A stretch of 10,056 bases of DNA from CAVSWN01 sp046728115. GTDB lineage: Bacteria > Acidobacteriota > Vicinamibacteria > Vicinamibacterales > CAVVIG01. The notes under the pieces are model-generated. The model was not told the origin of the DNA. It saw only the letters and a program-made list of their open reading frames with translations, and did not search any database. Positions 1 to 7,066 of this stretch are shown here, one piece after another. The stretch is from NCBI GenBank assembly GCA_046728115.1, contig JBKPDW010000243.1:1-10056 (forward strand), given 5' to 3'. Position 1 is the first letter of the stretch, and every line of letters begins with the position of its first letter. The position numbers and the translations under genes were made by a program.

Positions 1-587
1 CGCTCGAGAAAGGCGCGCACGTTTTCGACCGTGCGCGCCTGCTCGATTCCATGTGGTGCGCCCCCCTGATGATCTCCGTAGGCCACGATCGGCACGCCGT
101 ACTGAAGCGCGAGCCACGCTTCGGCTTCGGTACCCGCGCCGCCCGGCAGCGCCACGATGGCGTCCGCAGTCAGGACGTTGATGTGATTCCGGCTCGAGCG
201 TAGAGTGCCCTCGGGACCACTGTCGGGCAGGTGCGTGTAGATGGCCAGTTCTACCCAGGGGTTGGGGTACCCGGCGCGGACATCGTATTGCACCTGGACA
301 CCACGCCGGGCTTCGAGTGCCTCGAGCGGCGCCACCTCAGCAGGCACGACGCCCACCACCAGACCGCGTCGCGGCGAGGTTTCGTAAAAGGCGCGGCTGA
401 CCGCCTCCATCGCGCCGCGGCCGGCGCCGGTCAGCAGGTCGCATCCAAGCGTCGCTATCAGACGGCCGATTTCCTCACAGGATGGATCGGCCGTCAGGCC
501 GGACCCAATCACCGCCACCACACGCCTGCGGTTCCTCGCCCGCTCACGAGCCGCACGCTTGATCTCGGCGAGTGTCGCAACCGGCAT
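1..587 (-). CDS. LOG/SLOG-family Rossmann nucleotide-binding protein, C-terminus cut by window edge
   Basis: 195 residues are visible before the gene runs off the left edge, so no stop codon is seen. The protein opens with a short basic segment (residues 8-22). A Rossmann beta strand follows with VVAVIGSG (23-30), then TGAGRGAME (53-61), and the family signature PGGAGTEAE at 148-156. The stretch SSRNHINVLTADAIVALPGG (131-150) matches the LOG layout in which an Arg-containing helix precedes the PGGxGT nucleotide-phosphate loop. Proteins of this superfamily include cytokinin-riboside-monophosphate phosphoribohydrolases, nucleotide 5'-monophosphate nucleosidases and proteins of unknown ligand such as the TIGR00725 group; the sequence does not decide between them. 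The ATG at 585-587 was chosen because GGGGGAG sits just upstream and homology begins soon after. It is transcribed away from the ADOP permease. Family membership is certain; activity is inferred and unsettled. Confidence 0.9.
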   Translation of the reverse strand, partial: MPVATLAEIKRAARERARNRRRVVAVIGSGLTADPSCEEIGRLIATLGCDLLTGAGRGAMEAVSRAFYETSPRRGLVVGVVPAEVAPLEALEARRGVQVQYDVRAGYPNPWVELAIYTHLPDSGPEGTLRSSRNHINVLTADAIVALPGGAGTEAEAWLALQYGVPIVAYGDHQGGAPHGIEQARTVENVRAFLE

Positions 588-627
588 CTCTCCCCCGTCT
601 CGCACCTCCGCAAGCCGGAGATGCCGG
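581..627. repeat. Inverted repeat over the start codon of the LOG-family gene
   Basis: CCGGCATCTC at 581-590 and GAGATGCCGG at 618-627 are perfect 10-bp inverted copies separated by 27 bases. In the minus-strand transcript the downstream arm contains the ATG and the last G of the purine-rich ribosome-binding stretch, so a stem would hide the translation start. An internal CTCCG/CGGAG pair (606-610 and 616-620) could form a competing small hairpin. The inverted repeat is seen directly; any translational control is inference, and chance is possible in GC-rich DNA. Confidence 0.5.
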
Positions 628-698
628 CAGGACGGAGGCTTCAGCGTAACTGACGTGGCCAACCTTCGGAACGCGCTTCCCGTCTAACGCCGCAGCAG

Positions 699-713
699 TC
701 TACATCGTAGACA
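699..713. promoter_or_regulatory. Perfect dyad, candidate repressor operator upstream of ADOP permease
   Basis: GTCTAC-ATC-GTAGAC is a perfect 6-bp inverted repeat with a 3-bp spacer, ending 30 bases before the permease ATG. That is where an operator overlapping a promoter would sit. ADOP genes in acidobacteria are often next to PadR-family regulators, and BlaI/MecI-type winged-helix repressors bind TACA/TGTA-like dyads; either class could fit. No regulator gene is present in the window, and no convincing -35/-10 pair was found around it. The dyad itself is certain, the role is inferred. Confidence 0.5.
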
Positions 714-743
714 CATGCCTGGCGGCCCGAGGAGGCACCACCG

Positions 744-3164
744 ATGATCGTCGAGGCACTCTGGAACGACGTGAAATATGCGGTGCGGTCGTACGCGAAA
801 ACGCCGTCGTTCACGCTCGCCGTGATTGCGACGCTGGCGCTTGGCATCGGCGCATCGACGGCCATTTTCTCGATGGTCAATGGCATTCTGCTCCGGCCGC
901 TCCCGCTTGCCGATCCGGATCGGCTCCTGTACATCAACGAGTTCAATCCTGCGGGCAGTCGCATATCCGTCTCATGGCCGACGTATCTCGATTGGGTGCA
1001 GCGCGCGCGATCGATTGAATCGATCGCCGACTCGCGCGAGGAGTCGTTAACCCTGACCGGAGTCGAGCGGGCGCAGCGGATTCGCAGCCGTCGCGTGACG
1101 GCCGGATTCCTGAGGGTGATTGGCGCACATCCGGCCCGCGGCCGCGATCTGTCACCCGACGCCGATCGCGCGGGCGCTCCGGGCGAAGTGCTGATCAGCG
1201 ACGGATTCTGGCGCACTCGGCTTGGCATGGACGTGAATGCGATCGGCAAGACGCTGATTCTCGACCATGTCGTGTATACGGTCGTCGGCGTGCTACCGCC
1301 CGATTTTCAATACGTGCGGCCGTACGACATGTTGGTGTCGATGGGACCGATCGCGGGAACGCCGCAGCTCGTCGAACGTGCTAACCACAGCGGCTTCTAC
1401 GCCATCGGCCGTCTGAAGCCCGGTGTCACCGTCGAAGCAGCCGACAAGGAATTCAAGGCGATCAACGCGTCGCTCGAACGCGAGTATCCGAAGAGCAACG
1501 CGGGCATCACAGCCCGAGCGGAACGCCTCGCCGATCGCGTCGTCGCCGACATTCGCCCGACGCTGCTCGCGCTCGTCGGCGCCGTTGGATTCCTGCTGCT
1601 GATCGCGTGCGTGAACGTGGCGAACCTGCTGATCGCGCGCGGCGCCTCGCGCCAGCACGAGCTCGCGGTCCGAGCGGCGCTTGGCGGCGGTCGAGGCCGC
1701 CTCATCGCGCAATTGCTGGTCGAAAGCACGATGATTTCTGCCGCCGGGGCGGTCCTGGGCGTGAGCGCCGCGTTCTGGCTGCTTCGCGCGCTCATTGCGG
1801 TCGCGCCCGAGGGATTGCCTCGAATCGACGCGGTGCATCTCGACGGATCCGCGCTGGCGTTCGCGCTGATCTCAGCCGCTATTTGCGGCATGGGATTCGG
1901 ACTCTTCCCCGCATTCCAGGCGTCGGGCGTCGACGGACAGCAGGCGCTCGTTCGCATTCGAGCGTCCGGATCGTCGGCGGCCACACATCGGCTGCGACGC
2001 GCGCTCATCGTCGTCGAGACCGCGCTCGCGGTCGTACTGCTGGCCGGAGCGGGCCTGACGGCGCGGACACTTCGTCAGCTCACGCGACTCGACACCGGCT
2101 TCGCGCCCGACCATCTGCTGACGATGCGGGTGATGCTGGCCGGCGATCAGTGGACCGAGGCACGGCGACGAAATTTCTTCAGCGATTTCAGCGATCGGCT
2201 TCGGACCATTCCGGGTGTCACCAAGGCCACGCTCGCGTTTTCGCTGCCGATCGACGGCTCAAATTGGAACTCGGTATTCGTTGCGCTGGACAAGCCCGCG
2301 CCGATTCGCGCGGAAACGCCAAGCGCCGCGTTCAGCCCCGTCGGACCGGGGTATTTCGACACGCTCGGCATGCGCCTCGTTCGCGGCCGTGTATTCGACG
2401 ATCGCGACAGCGAAACCGCGCCGCTCGTGGTGATCGTCAACGAATCACTCGCGAGACGGGTCTGGCCCGGCGAGGATCCCGTCGGCAAGCAGTTGAAGCA
2501 GGGCTGGTTCGACTCGAAAACCCCAAGCCGCGAAGTCGTCGGCATCGTGGGCGACGTCAAGTTCGAGGGCCTGACAGCCGAAACGCCGATGCAGATCTAC
2601 CTCCCGATGCGGCAACAACCGATGCGTTCCGTGGCTGCGATCGTGCGCACCGCCGCGGACCCCGCCGCCATCACACCGGCGATCGAAAGCATTGTGCGGG
2701 ATCTCGACAAGGATTTGCCGCTCTACTCGGTGCGCACCATGGACGAGGTGTTCGATACGTCCATTGCGCGCCAGCGCATGTCGATGCTGGTGTTCGCCGT
2801 GTTCGCCAGTGTCGCCCTCACGTTGGCGTCAATCGGCCTCTACGGTGTCGTGGCGCATGGCGTCACGGAGCGCACGCACGAGATTGGCATACGAATGGCG
2901 CTGGGTGCCGACGAACGACGCGTCATCGCGCTCGTGATTGGTCAGGGATTGTCGATGGTGTTGGTCGGCGCGATCGTCGGTCTCGTCGCAGCGCTCGCGC
3001 TCTCGCAATTCATCGAGAGCCTGTTGTTCGGCGTCAAGCCAACGGACCCTGCCACGTTCGCCGCCATGATTGCCATGCTGCTGGCCGTCGCGGCTCTGGC
3101 ATGTTCGATTCCTGCGTGGCGCGCGACGAAGGTCGACCCGACGCAGGCGCTGCGCGCGGAGTAA
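744..3164 (+). CDS. ADOP-type (duplicated MacB/FtsX) ABC transporter permease
   Basis: 806 residues, within the usual length of about 800-890 for Acidobacterial Duplicated Orphan Permeases. It opens with the family's N-terminus: a cytoplasmic helix, then a first membrane segment with TLALGIGASTAIFSMVNGIL (30-49) followed by RPLPLADPDRL. The architecture is MacB-type periplasmic domain 1 (about 50-270), FtsX domain 1 with three membrane segments (about 275-297, 325-350, 370-392), a linking membrane segment (about 418-440), periplasmic domain 2 (about 445-675), and FtsX domain 2 (about 680-705, 730-757, 770-792). The C-terminus ...KVDPTQALRAE is typical. The start is well supported: AGGAGG at 730-735, eight bases before ATG. 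No ATPase (MacB/LolD-like) gene is adjacent, which is normal for this family; the substrate and partner are unknown. It probably acts in the inner membrane as a mechanotransmission-type permease. The dyad at 699-713 may regulate it, and its stop codon directly precedes hairpin A. Confidence 0.93.
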   Translation: MIVEALWNDVKYAVRSYAKTPSFTLAVIATLALGIGASTAIFSMVNGILLRPLPLADPDRLLYINEFNPAGSRISVSWPTYLDWVQRARSIESIADSREESLTLTGVERAQRIRSRRVTAGFLRVIGAHPARGRDLSPDADRAGAPGEVLISDGFWRTRLGMDVNAIGKTLILDHVVYTVVGVLPPDFQYVRPYDMLVSMGPIAGTPQLVERANHSGFYAIGRLKPGVTVEAADKEFKAINASLEREYPKSNAGITARAERLADRVVADIRPTLLALVGAVGFLLLIACVNVANLLIARGASRQHELAVRAALGGGRGRLIAQLLVESTMISAAGAVLGVSAAFWLLRALIAVAPEGLPRIDAVHLDGSALAFALISAAICGMGFGLFPAFQASGVDGQQALVRIRASGSSAATHRLRRALIVVETALAVVLLAGAGLTARTLRQLTRLDTGFAPDHLLTMRVMLAGDQWTEARRRNFFSDFSDRLRTIPGVTKATLAFSLPIDGSNWNSVFVALDKPAPIRAETPSAAFSPVGPGYFDTLGMRLVRGRVFDDRDSETAPLVVIVNESLARRVWPGEDPVGKQLKQGWFDSKTPSREVVGIVGDVKFEGLTAETPMQIYLPMRQQPMRSVAAIVRTAADPAAITPAIESIVRDLDKDLPLYSVRTMDEVFDTSIARQRMSMLVFAVFASVALTLASIGLYGVVAHGVTERTHEIGIRMALGADERRVIALVIGQGLSMVLVGAIVGLVAALALSQFIESLLFGVKPTDPATFAAMIAMLLAVAALACSIPAWRATKVDPTQALRAE

Positions 3165-3165
3165 A

Positions 3166-3241
3166 CAGTTCAGAGTTCAGCGTTCAGATTTCAAGGTCGA
3201 ATTCTGATCAATCTGAATTCTGAACTCTGAAATCTGAACTG
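3166..3241. repeat. Heptad-word hairpin A between convergent genes
   Basis: Arms 3166-3193 and 3214-3241 pair at 25 of 28 positions (mismatches at 3175, 3181 and 3189), leaving a 20-base loop; the outer 9 bp are perfect. Both arms are in-phase 7-bp words: TCAGAGT, TCAGCGT, TCAGATT, TCAAGGT on the left, and AATCTGA, ATTCTGA, ACTCTGA, AATCTGA on the right. GAATTC occurs at 3199-3204 and again at 3215-3220. It begins one base after the permease stop and ends ten bases before the stop of the opposing ADOP remnant, the position of a bidirectional terminator. No T-run follows on either strand, so it is not a canonical intrinsic terminator. Confidence 0.8.
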
Positions 3242-3251
3242 CCACTGTCAC

Positions 3252-3515
3252 CTATTCTGTTCTCAACGCTTCGAGTGAGGTGGGATACGAGAAATCGCGG
3301 TAGGTATCGACCTTGACGCGGTCGCGGCTGAACAGCGCCATGACGTGCTCGATGCGACCCGGACGCGGCTCGAGCACGAGGGCATTGACCACCGAGAACA
3401 CCGCGGTGTTTGCGCCGATCCCCAGCGCCAGCACGAAGATGGCTGCCGACGTAAACCCCTGGGTTCGCCTCAGCAGCCGAACCGCGTGGCGAAGATCGTG
3501 AAGCACACTGCGCAT
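3252..3515 (-). pseudogene. N-terminal remnant of a second ADOP permease
   Basis: An 87-residue reading frame reproduces only the first tenth of an ADOP permease. It has the cytoplasmic amphipathic start MRSVLHDLRHAVRLLRRTQG, the first membrane segment with FVLALGIGANTAVFSVVNAL (27-46), then the start of the periplasmic domain ending DFSYPTSLEALRTE and a TAG stop. The intact permease at 744-3164 continues through the matching SWPTYLDWVQ for more than 700 further residues, so both FtsX domains and most of the first periplasmic domain are missing here. No Shine-Dalgarno sequence precedes the ATG at 3513-3515. The truncation point lies about ten bases from hairpin A, so the deletion may have ended at or near that element. 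A short membrane peptide could still be made, but a decayed gene is the likelier reading. Confidence 0.8.
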
Positions 3516-3581
3516 GTCAGAAGTTGACGGCGACGAAACGCGAGACGCTCCGGGTCATAGCCGTGCCACAAACAATTGATT

Positions 3582-3608
3582 TTCGCGGGCTTCGCGATCT
3601 TCGCGCTC
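3582..3608. repeat. Three tandem 9-bp units in a spacer
   Basis: TTCGCGGGC, TTCGCGATC and TTCGCGCTC lie head to tail (consensus TTCGCGNNC) in the 136-base gap between the ADOP remnant and the DUF2911 gene. A related TTTCGCA follows at 3614-3620. The gap holds no gene that I can support. The unit length differs from the 7-bp words of hairpins A to C. It may be a short tandem repeat or a worn intergenic element; function unknown. Confidence 0.55.
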
Positions 3609-3651
3609 CAACGTTTCGCACCACCGGTCGCGCAGCAGTCTGTCCCTCACG

Positions 3652-4281
3652 CTACGAGCCAACCTTGAAAGGCACAGACGCAACGTTCTTGTCCCACATG
3701 ATCGCGATTTTGCCGCCGGCGTCGCTCATGTCGACGAAGTTCCATGTGAGTTGCTCGACGGAAAACGGCAAGGTGGCCATTGTCATCGGCGCGCGGACGA
3801 CATCCTTTTCCGGCGTGTAATTGTACGCGCCGAAAACCTGCGTCTTGTTATTCGGGTCGAACCGCGTCTGTGGTTCCCATCGCGACACGATCAACGTCCA
3901 CGCATTGGGCTTCAAGTCGATGAACATCGTGTACGAACCTGCCGGAACCGTTTTGCCGTTGATGACGAGCGGTACCTCTGTCTTGAGCTGTGTGGACTCG
4001 TTCGCGCCGGCGCGCCACACCGGCGCGTCGGGATTGACGGTCTTTCCGTAGTCGGCGCCCGCGCCGCCGAACAGATCGCGGCCGCGCTTGATCGGGCGTC
4101 CGTAGGTGATCTCGATCCACTTACCGCCCTGATACACAGGGCCTTCACTGCCCGGAACGTATTTCCCGCCTACCTGCGCGGCGGATGCTCCCGCCGGGCT
4201 GGCGGGGCGACCGCCCTGTGCCAGCACGAGCGCGCCGGTGACAGCGACGGTCCCGGCGACTGCGATGATTCTGCCTGTCAT
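3652..4281 (-). CDS. Secreted DUF2911-family protein
   Basis: 209 residues from the ATG at 4279-4281, preferred over an upstream GTG at 4356 because GGAGG lies six bases before the ATG and a clean signal peptide then begins the protein. Residues 1-22 (short basic start, hydrophobic TVAVTGALVLAQ) look like a Sec signal, followed by an Ala/Gly/Pro-rich linker (23-40). The DUF2911 core follows: WIEITYGRPIKRGRDLFG (55-72), PVWRAGANESTQLKTEVPLVINGK (87-110), VPAGSYTMFIDL (112-123), WTLIVSRWEPQTRFDPNN (128-145) and the final FVDMSDAGGKIAIMWDKNVASVPF (182-205). The family is predicted to be periplasmic or extracellular, beta-rich, and has no established biochemical function. The gene is divergent from the kinase, with only 26 bases between start codons, so the two may share regulation. 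Confidence 0.88.
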   Translation of the reverse strand: MTGRIIAVAGTVAVTGALVLAQGGRPASPAGASAAQVGGKYVPGSEGPVYQGGKWIEITYGRPIKRGRDLFGGAGADYGKTVNPDAPVWRAGANESTQLKTEVPLVINGKTVPAGSYTMFIDLKPNAWTLIVSRWEPQTRFDPNNKTQVFGAYNYTPEKDVVRAPMTMATLPFSVEQLTWNFVDMSDAGGKIAIMWDKNVASVPFKVGS

Positions 4282-4294
4282 CAAAGTCCTCCAG

Positions 4295-4300
4295 TAATAT
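4295..4300 (+). promoter_or_regulatory. TAATAT, possible -10 box of the kinase gene
   Basis: TAATAT lies seven bases before the GTG start of the kinase. If used as a -10 box, transcription would begin at about 4306-4308, at or next to the GTG, giving a leaderless message; this fits the lack of any Shine-Dalgarno sequence there. The sequence 17 bases upstream (TGCCTG, 4272-4277) is a poor -35. The element is AT-rich within GC-rich surroundings and also overlaps the leader of the divergent DUF2911 gene. This is a guess from one hexamer and its position. Confidence 0.3.
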
Positions 4301-4307
4301 TTCCTTC

Positions 4308-7007
4308 GTGTCGAGAAGCCGAACGCCGACCGCCGGATCCTGGGGAACTGAACCAACTGCCGGTCCCGATCTGGGCATCACCGGCTCCGACGCGACCCGC
4401 GCCCCGACGTCAGCCAGCGGCTCGCGGGCGTCATCCTCTCCGACCCAGTTTGAGCCCGGATCGATTATCGCCGGGCGCTACCGGCTTGTCGCGCTCGTCG
4501 GTCGCGGCGGTATGGGCGACGTCTATCGCGCGGATGATCTGACACTGGATCAGCCGGTTGCCCTGAAATTTCTGCCCGAGCGTGTCGCGGCCGATGAAGC
4601 GCACCTGGCCCAGTTCCACAATGAACTGCGGGTCGCCAGGCAAGTCTCGCACAAAAACGTCTGCCGTTTATACGACCTGGGCGAAGCTGACGGCCGCCGA
4701 TTCCTCACGATGGAGTACATCGACGGTGAAGACCTCGCCTCGCTGCTCCGCCGGATCGGCCGCATTCCCGAAGACAAGGCGATCGTTCTTGCGCGCCAGC
4801 TCTGCGCTGGTCTGGCGGCCGCGCACGAGCGGGGCGTGCTTCATCGCGACCTCAAGCCCGCGAACGTCATGATCGATGGGACGGGCAACATCCGCATTAC
4901 CGATTTCGGGCTGGCGGTTTCGGCCGACGACACCGATGCGGTTCGAGGGGGCACGCCTCAATACATGGCGCCGGAACAGCTCGTGTCGCGAGGATCGGGG
5001 CAAACGGGAGTGGCGAGTCCGGCCGCAACGGCCACGATCAAAAGCGACCTCTATGCCCTCGGCCTCGTGCTGTACGAGCTTTTCACAGGACGACGCGCGT
5101 TCGAGGCGAAGACCCTGGCGGATTTGATCAAGGCACACGAGAGCGGGGCGATCACGACTCCCTCGTCTGTGGTCCGCGATCTCGATCCGGCCGTGGAACG
5201 CGTGATCCTGCGTTGCCTCGAGCGTGACCCGGCGCGGCGGCCGGCTTCGGCGCTCGCGGTGGCCGCTGCGCTGCCCGGTGGCGATCCGCTGGCTGCGGCC
5301 CTGGCCGCGGGGGAAACGCCATCACCGGATGTCCTGGCCGCGGCCGCAGAAACCGAAGCGATATCAGTCGCGCGCGGCCTTGCGCTGATCGCCGCGTTCG
5401 CCGTGTGCGCCGTCGCTTACGCGCTGCTGTCGCCACGCGCGACGATGGCCCACCTGGCCGGGATCGACAAACCGCCGGCCGTGCTGGCCGATCGAGCCCA
5501 ACGCATCATTACCGACTTCGGCTACTCCGACGCCGTGGCCGACACCGCACAGAATTTTCGGATTCCGCCCGATTACCCGCGATGGCTGGTCGATACCGAT
5601 CAGACGACTGGGCGTTGGGCGCAATCGCGAGTGTCAAAGGGTCCGGCAATGCTGTTCTGGTACAGGACGAGCCCTCGCGAGCTGGAGCCCGATTCGCAAT
5701 CGCCCGTCGTCAGCCCGAGCGATCCGGCATTCACCCTTACGGGCATGACCCTCGTCGTTCTGGACACCAGAGGGCGTCTCGTCGAATTCCGGCGCCTCCC
5801 GCCGCAGCGGGACACGACGGAAGGCCCGGTTTCGACACCCAAATGGGAGACAGCATTCCAGGCGGCCGGCTTATCGATGTCATCCTTCGCGCCGGTTACA
5901 CCAGAGTGGACGCCGAAGGATTTCGTCGACACACGCGCAGCGTGGGAAGGACCGCTGGCGGACGCTCGCGACATTCACGTACGGATTGAAGCTGCCGCGT
6001 ATCGCGGACGTATCGTCTCGTTCTACACGGCCGGCCCATGGGCTCGACCGCGCGCGATGCTGCCGCTGACGCAATCGACGGCGAACGAGATTTTGAGCAC
6101 GTTTGCTGCGATGGTCTGGCTGACGGTGCTCGTCGTTGCGCTGCTGCTGGCACGCCACAACGTCCGTGCGAACCGCGCCGATCGTCGAAGCGCCGTGCGG
6201 CTTGCTTCGGTGTACCTGGCGGTGCAGGTCGGCGCGTGGACGCTTGGAGCGCAGCATTTCTCTTCGCTCGAAGAGGTAAACAGCTTCTTCCGTTTCTTCG
6301 GCAACGTTCTGTTTCAGGCCGCGCTCCTGTGGGTGCTGTATCTCGCGCTCGAGCCGTACGGCCGTCGCTTCTGGCCGGACGGATTGCTCGGCTGGACCCG
6401 TCTGTTCTCGGGTCACGTGCGCGATCCGCGCATCGGCCGCGAGATCCTGATCGGCGTGGCGCTCGGTGGCCTGTTGATGTTCGGCGACCTTCTTCGCGGT
6501 CTTGGTCCGTATTTGCTCGGACGCCCGCCGGGCATCCCGTCAATGGGCACCAGTGTGTCGGCGCTCGCAGGCCTCGGAAGCCTCGCCATGGTCTGGTCCG
6601 ACCAGTTTTACAGCAGCATCCAAACAGCGCTAATCGTCAGCATGGTGTTTGTCGGACTGCGGCTGCTGGTGAAACGTACGTGGATTGCCGTCGTCGTCGG
6701 CTTGACGCTGGTGACCGCCGCCGTCACGCAAAACGTTCAGCATGGCCAAGCGGTGTGGCTGTACGTCGTCTCTCAGCTGTTCGGCATCGGAATCATCACG
6801 TTCGCAATCTTCCGATTCGGTCTGCTGGTGACTACCGTGCTCATTCTCGCGGCCAACATCCCGACTGCGGTGCCAATCCTGTTGCACGGGCCGTCGTGGG
6901 CTGCGTTGCCGGGGAACCTGTCGCTCCTGTTGGTCCTTGCCCTGGCGTGCTTCGGATTCTACGCGGCGCGTGCGGGGAAGCCTCTCTTCGGGGAATTTCA
7001 AGTTTGA
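4308..7007 (+). CDS. Membrane serine/threonine protein kinase with large C-terminal sensor/membrane module
   Basis: 899 residues. A Ser/Thr/Pro-rich leader (1-56) precedes a Hanks-type kinase domain (about 57-325). Visible are the glycine loop GRGGMG (65-70), ATP-binding Lys87 in VALK, helix-C Glu106, catalytic loop HRDLKPAN (179-186) with Asp181, DFG (199-201), and TPQYMAPEQ (216-224). All catalytic residues are present, so activity is expected. A Ser/Thr/Gly/Ala-rich insert (about 226-243) follows the APE motif. A first membrane helix (about 353-375) leads to an extracytoplasmic region (about 376-592) I do not recognise. Then come roughly seven to nine further membrane helices (within about 596-616, 630-648, 664-682, 711-730, 770-787, 790-806, 815-850, 868-886). 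It probably senses an envelope signal or works with a membrane partner; target unknown. The GTG start is the only plausible in-frame start before the kinase fold. The stop lies inside hairpin B, which encodes the last residues (EFQV). Confidence 0.9.
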   Translation: MSRSRTPTAGSWGTEPTAGPDLGITGSDATRAPTSASGSRASSSPTQFEPGSIIAGRYRLVALVGRGGMGDVYRADDLTLDQPVALKFLPERVAADEAHLAQFHNELRVARQVSHKNVCRLYDLGEADGRRFLTMEYIDGEDLASLLRRIGRIPEDKAIVLARQLCAGLAAAHERGVLHRDLKPANVMIDGTGNIRITDFGLAVSADDTDAVRGGTPQYMAPEQLVSRGSGQTGVASPAATATIKSDLYALGLVLYELFTGRRAFEAKTLADLIKAHESGAITTPSSVVRDLDPAVERVILRCLERDPARRPASALAVAAALPGGDPLAAALAAGETPSPDVLAAAAETEAISVARGLALIAAFAVCAVAYALLSPRATMAHLAGIDKPPAVLADRAQRIITDFGYSDAVADTAQNFRIPPDYPRWLVDTDQTTGRWAQSRVSKGPAMLFWYRTSPRELEPDSQSPVVSPSDPAFTLTGMTLVVLDTRGRLVEFRRLPPQRDTTEGPVSTPKWETAFQAAGLSMSSFAPVTPEWTPKDFVDTRAAWEGPLADARDIHVRIEAAAYRGRIVSFYTAGPWARPRAMLPLTQSTANEILSTFAAMVWLTVLVVALLLARHNVRANRADRRSAVRLASVYLAVQVGAWTLGAQHFSSLEEVNSFFRFFGNVLFQAALLWVLYLALEPYGRRFWPDGLLGWTRLFSGHVRDPRIGREILIGVALGGLLMFGDLLRGLGPYLLGRPPGIPSMGTSVSALAGLGSLAMVWSDQFYSSIQTALIVSMVFVGLRLLVKRTWIAVVVGLTLVTAAVTQNVQHGQAVWLYVVSQLFGIGIITFAIFRFGLLVTTVLILAANIPTAVPILLHGPSWAALPGNLSLLLVLALACFGFYAARAGKPLFGEFQV

Positions 7008-7066
7008 AGTTTCAGGTCTCGAGTCTCAAGTTCATCTTGAGATTCGAGCCCTCAGACGTGAGACTT
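7000..7066. repeat. Heptad-word hairpin B containing two convergent stop codons
   Basis: Arms 7000-7030 and 7036-7066 pair around a 5-base loop (TTCAT): 24 Watson-Crick and 3 G-T pairs of 31, with mismatches at 7006, 7008, 7013 and 7017. Left words in 7-bp phase are TTTCAAG (6996), TTTGAAG, TTTCAGG, TCTCGAG, TCTCAAG. Right words are CTTGAGA, TTCGAGC, CCTCAGA, CGTGAGA, CTTACGC. The kinase stop (7005-7007) is in the left arm and the hrpB stop (7052-7054) is in the right arm. No T-tract follows on either strand. The position suggests a bidirectional transcription terminator. Confidence 0.8.

Noticed and set aside
231..653. A 140-residue plus-strand frame opposite the LOG-family gene
   Set aside because: The opposite strand encodes a clear PGGxGTxxE Rossmann protein; this is its antisense shadow.
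1607..3223. A 538-residue open frame on the plus strand inside the permease gene
   Set aside because: It is Arg/Ala/Gly-rich with no recognisable domain and is a shifted frame of the ADOP gene; such long shadow frames are common in GC-rich DNA.
4282..4356. Longer DUF2911 protein starting at 4356
   Set aside because: It would place 25 charged residues before a clean signal peptide, overlap the kinase start, and ignore the well-spaced GGAGG before the ATG at 4281.
7000..7066. Canonical Rho-independent terminator
   Set aside because: The stem is long and not especially GC-rich, and no T-tract follows on either strand; a terminator role is possible but not of the standard type.
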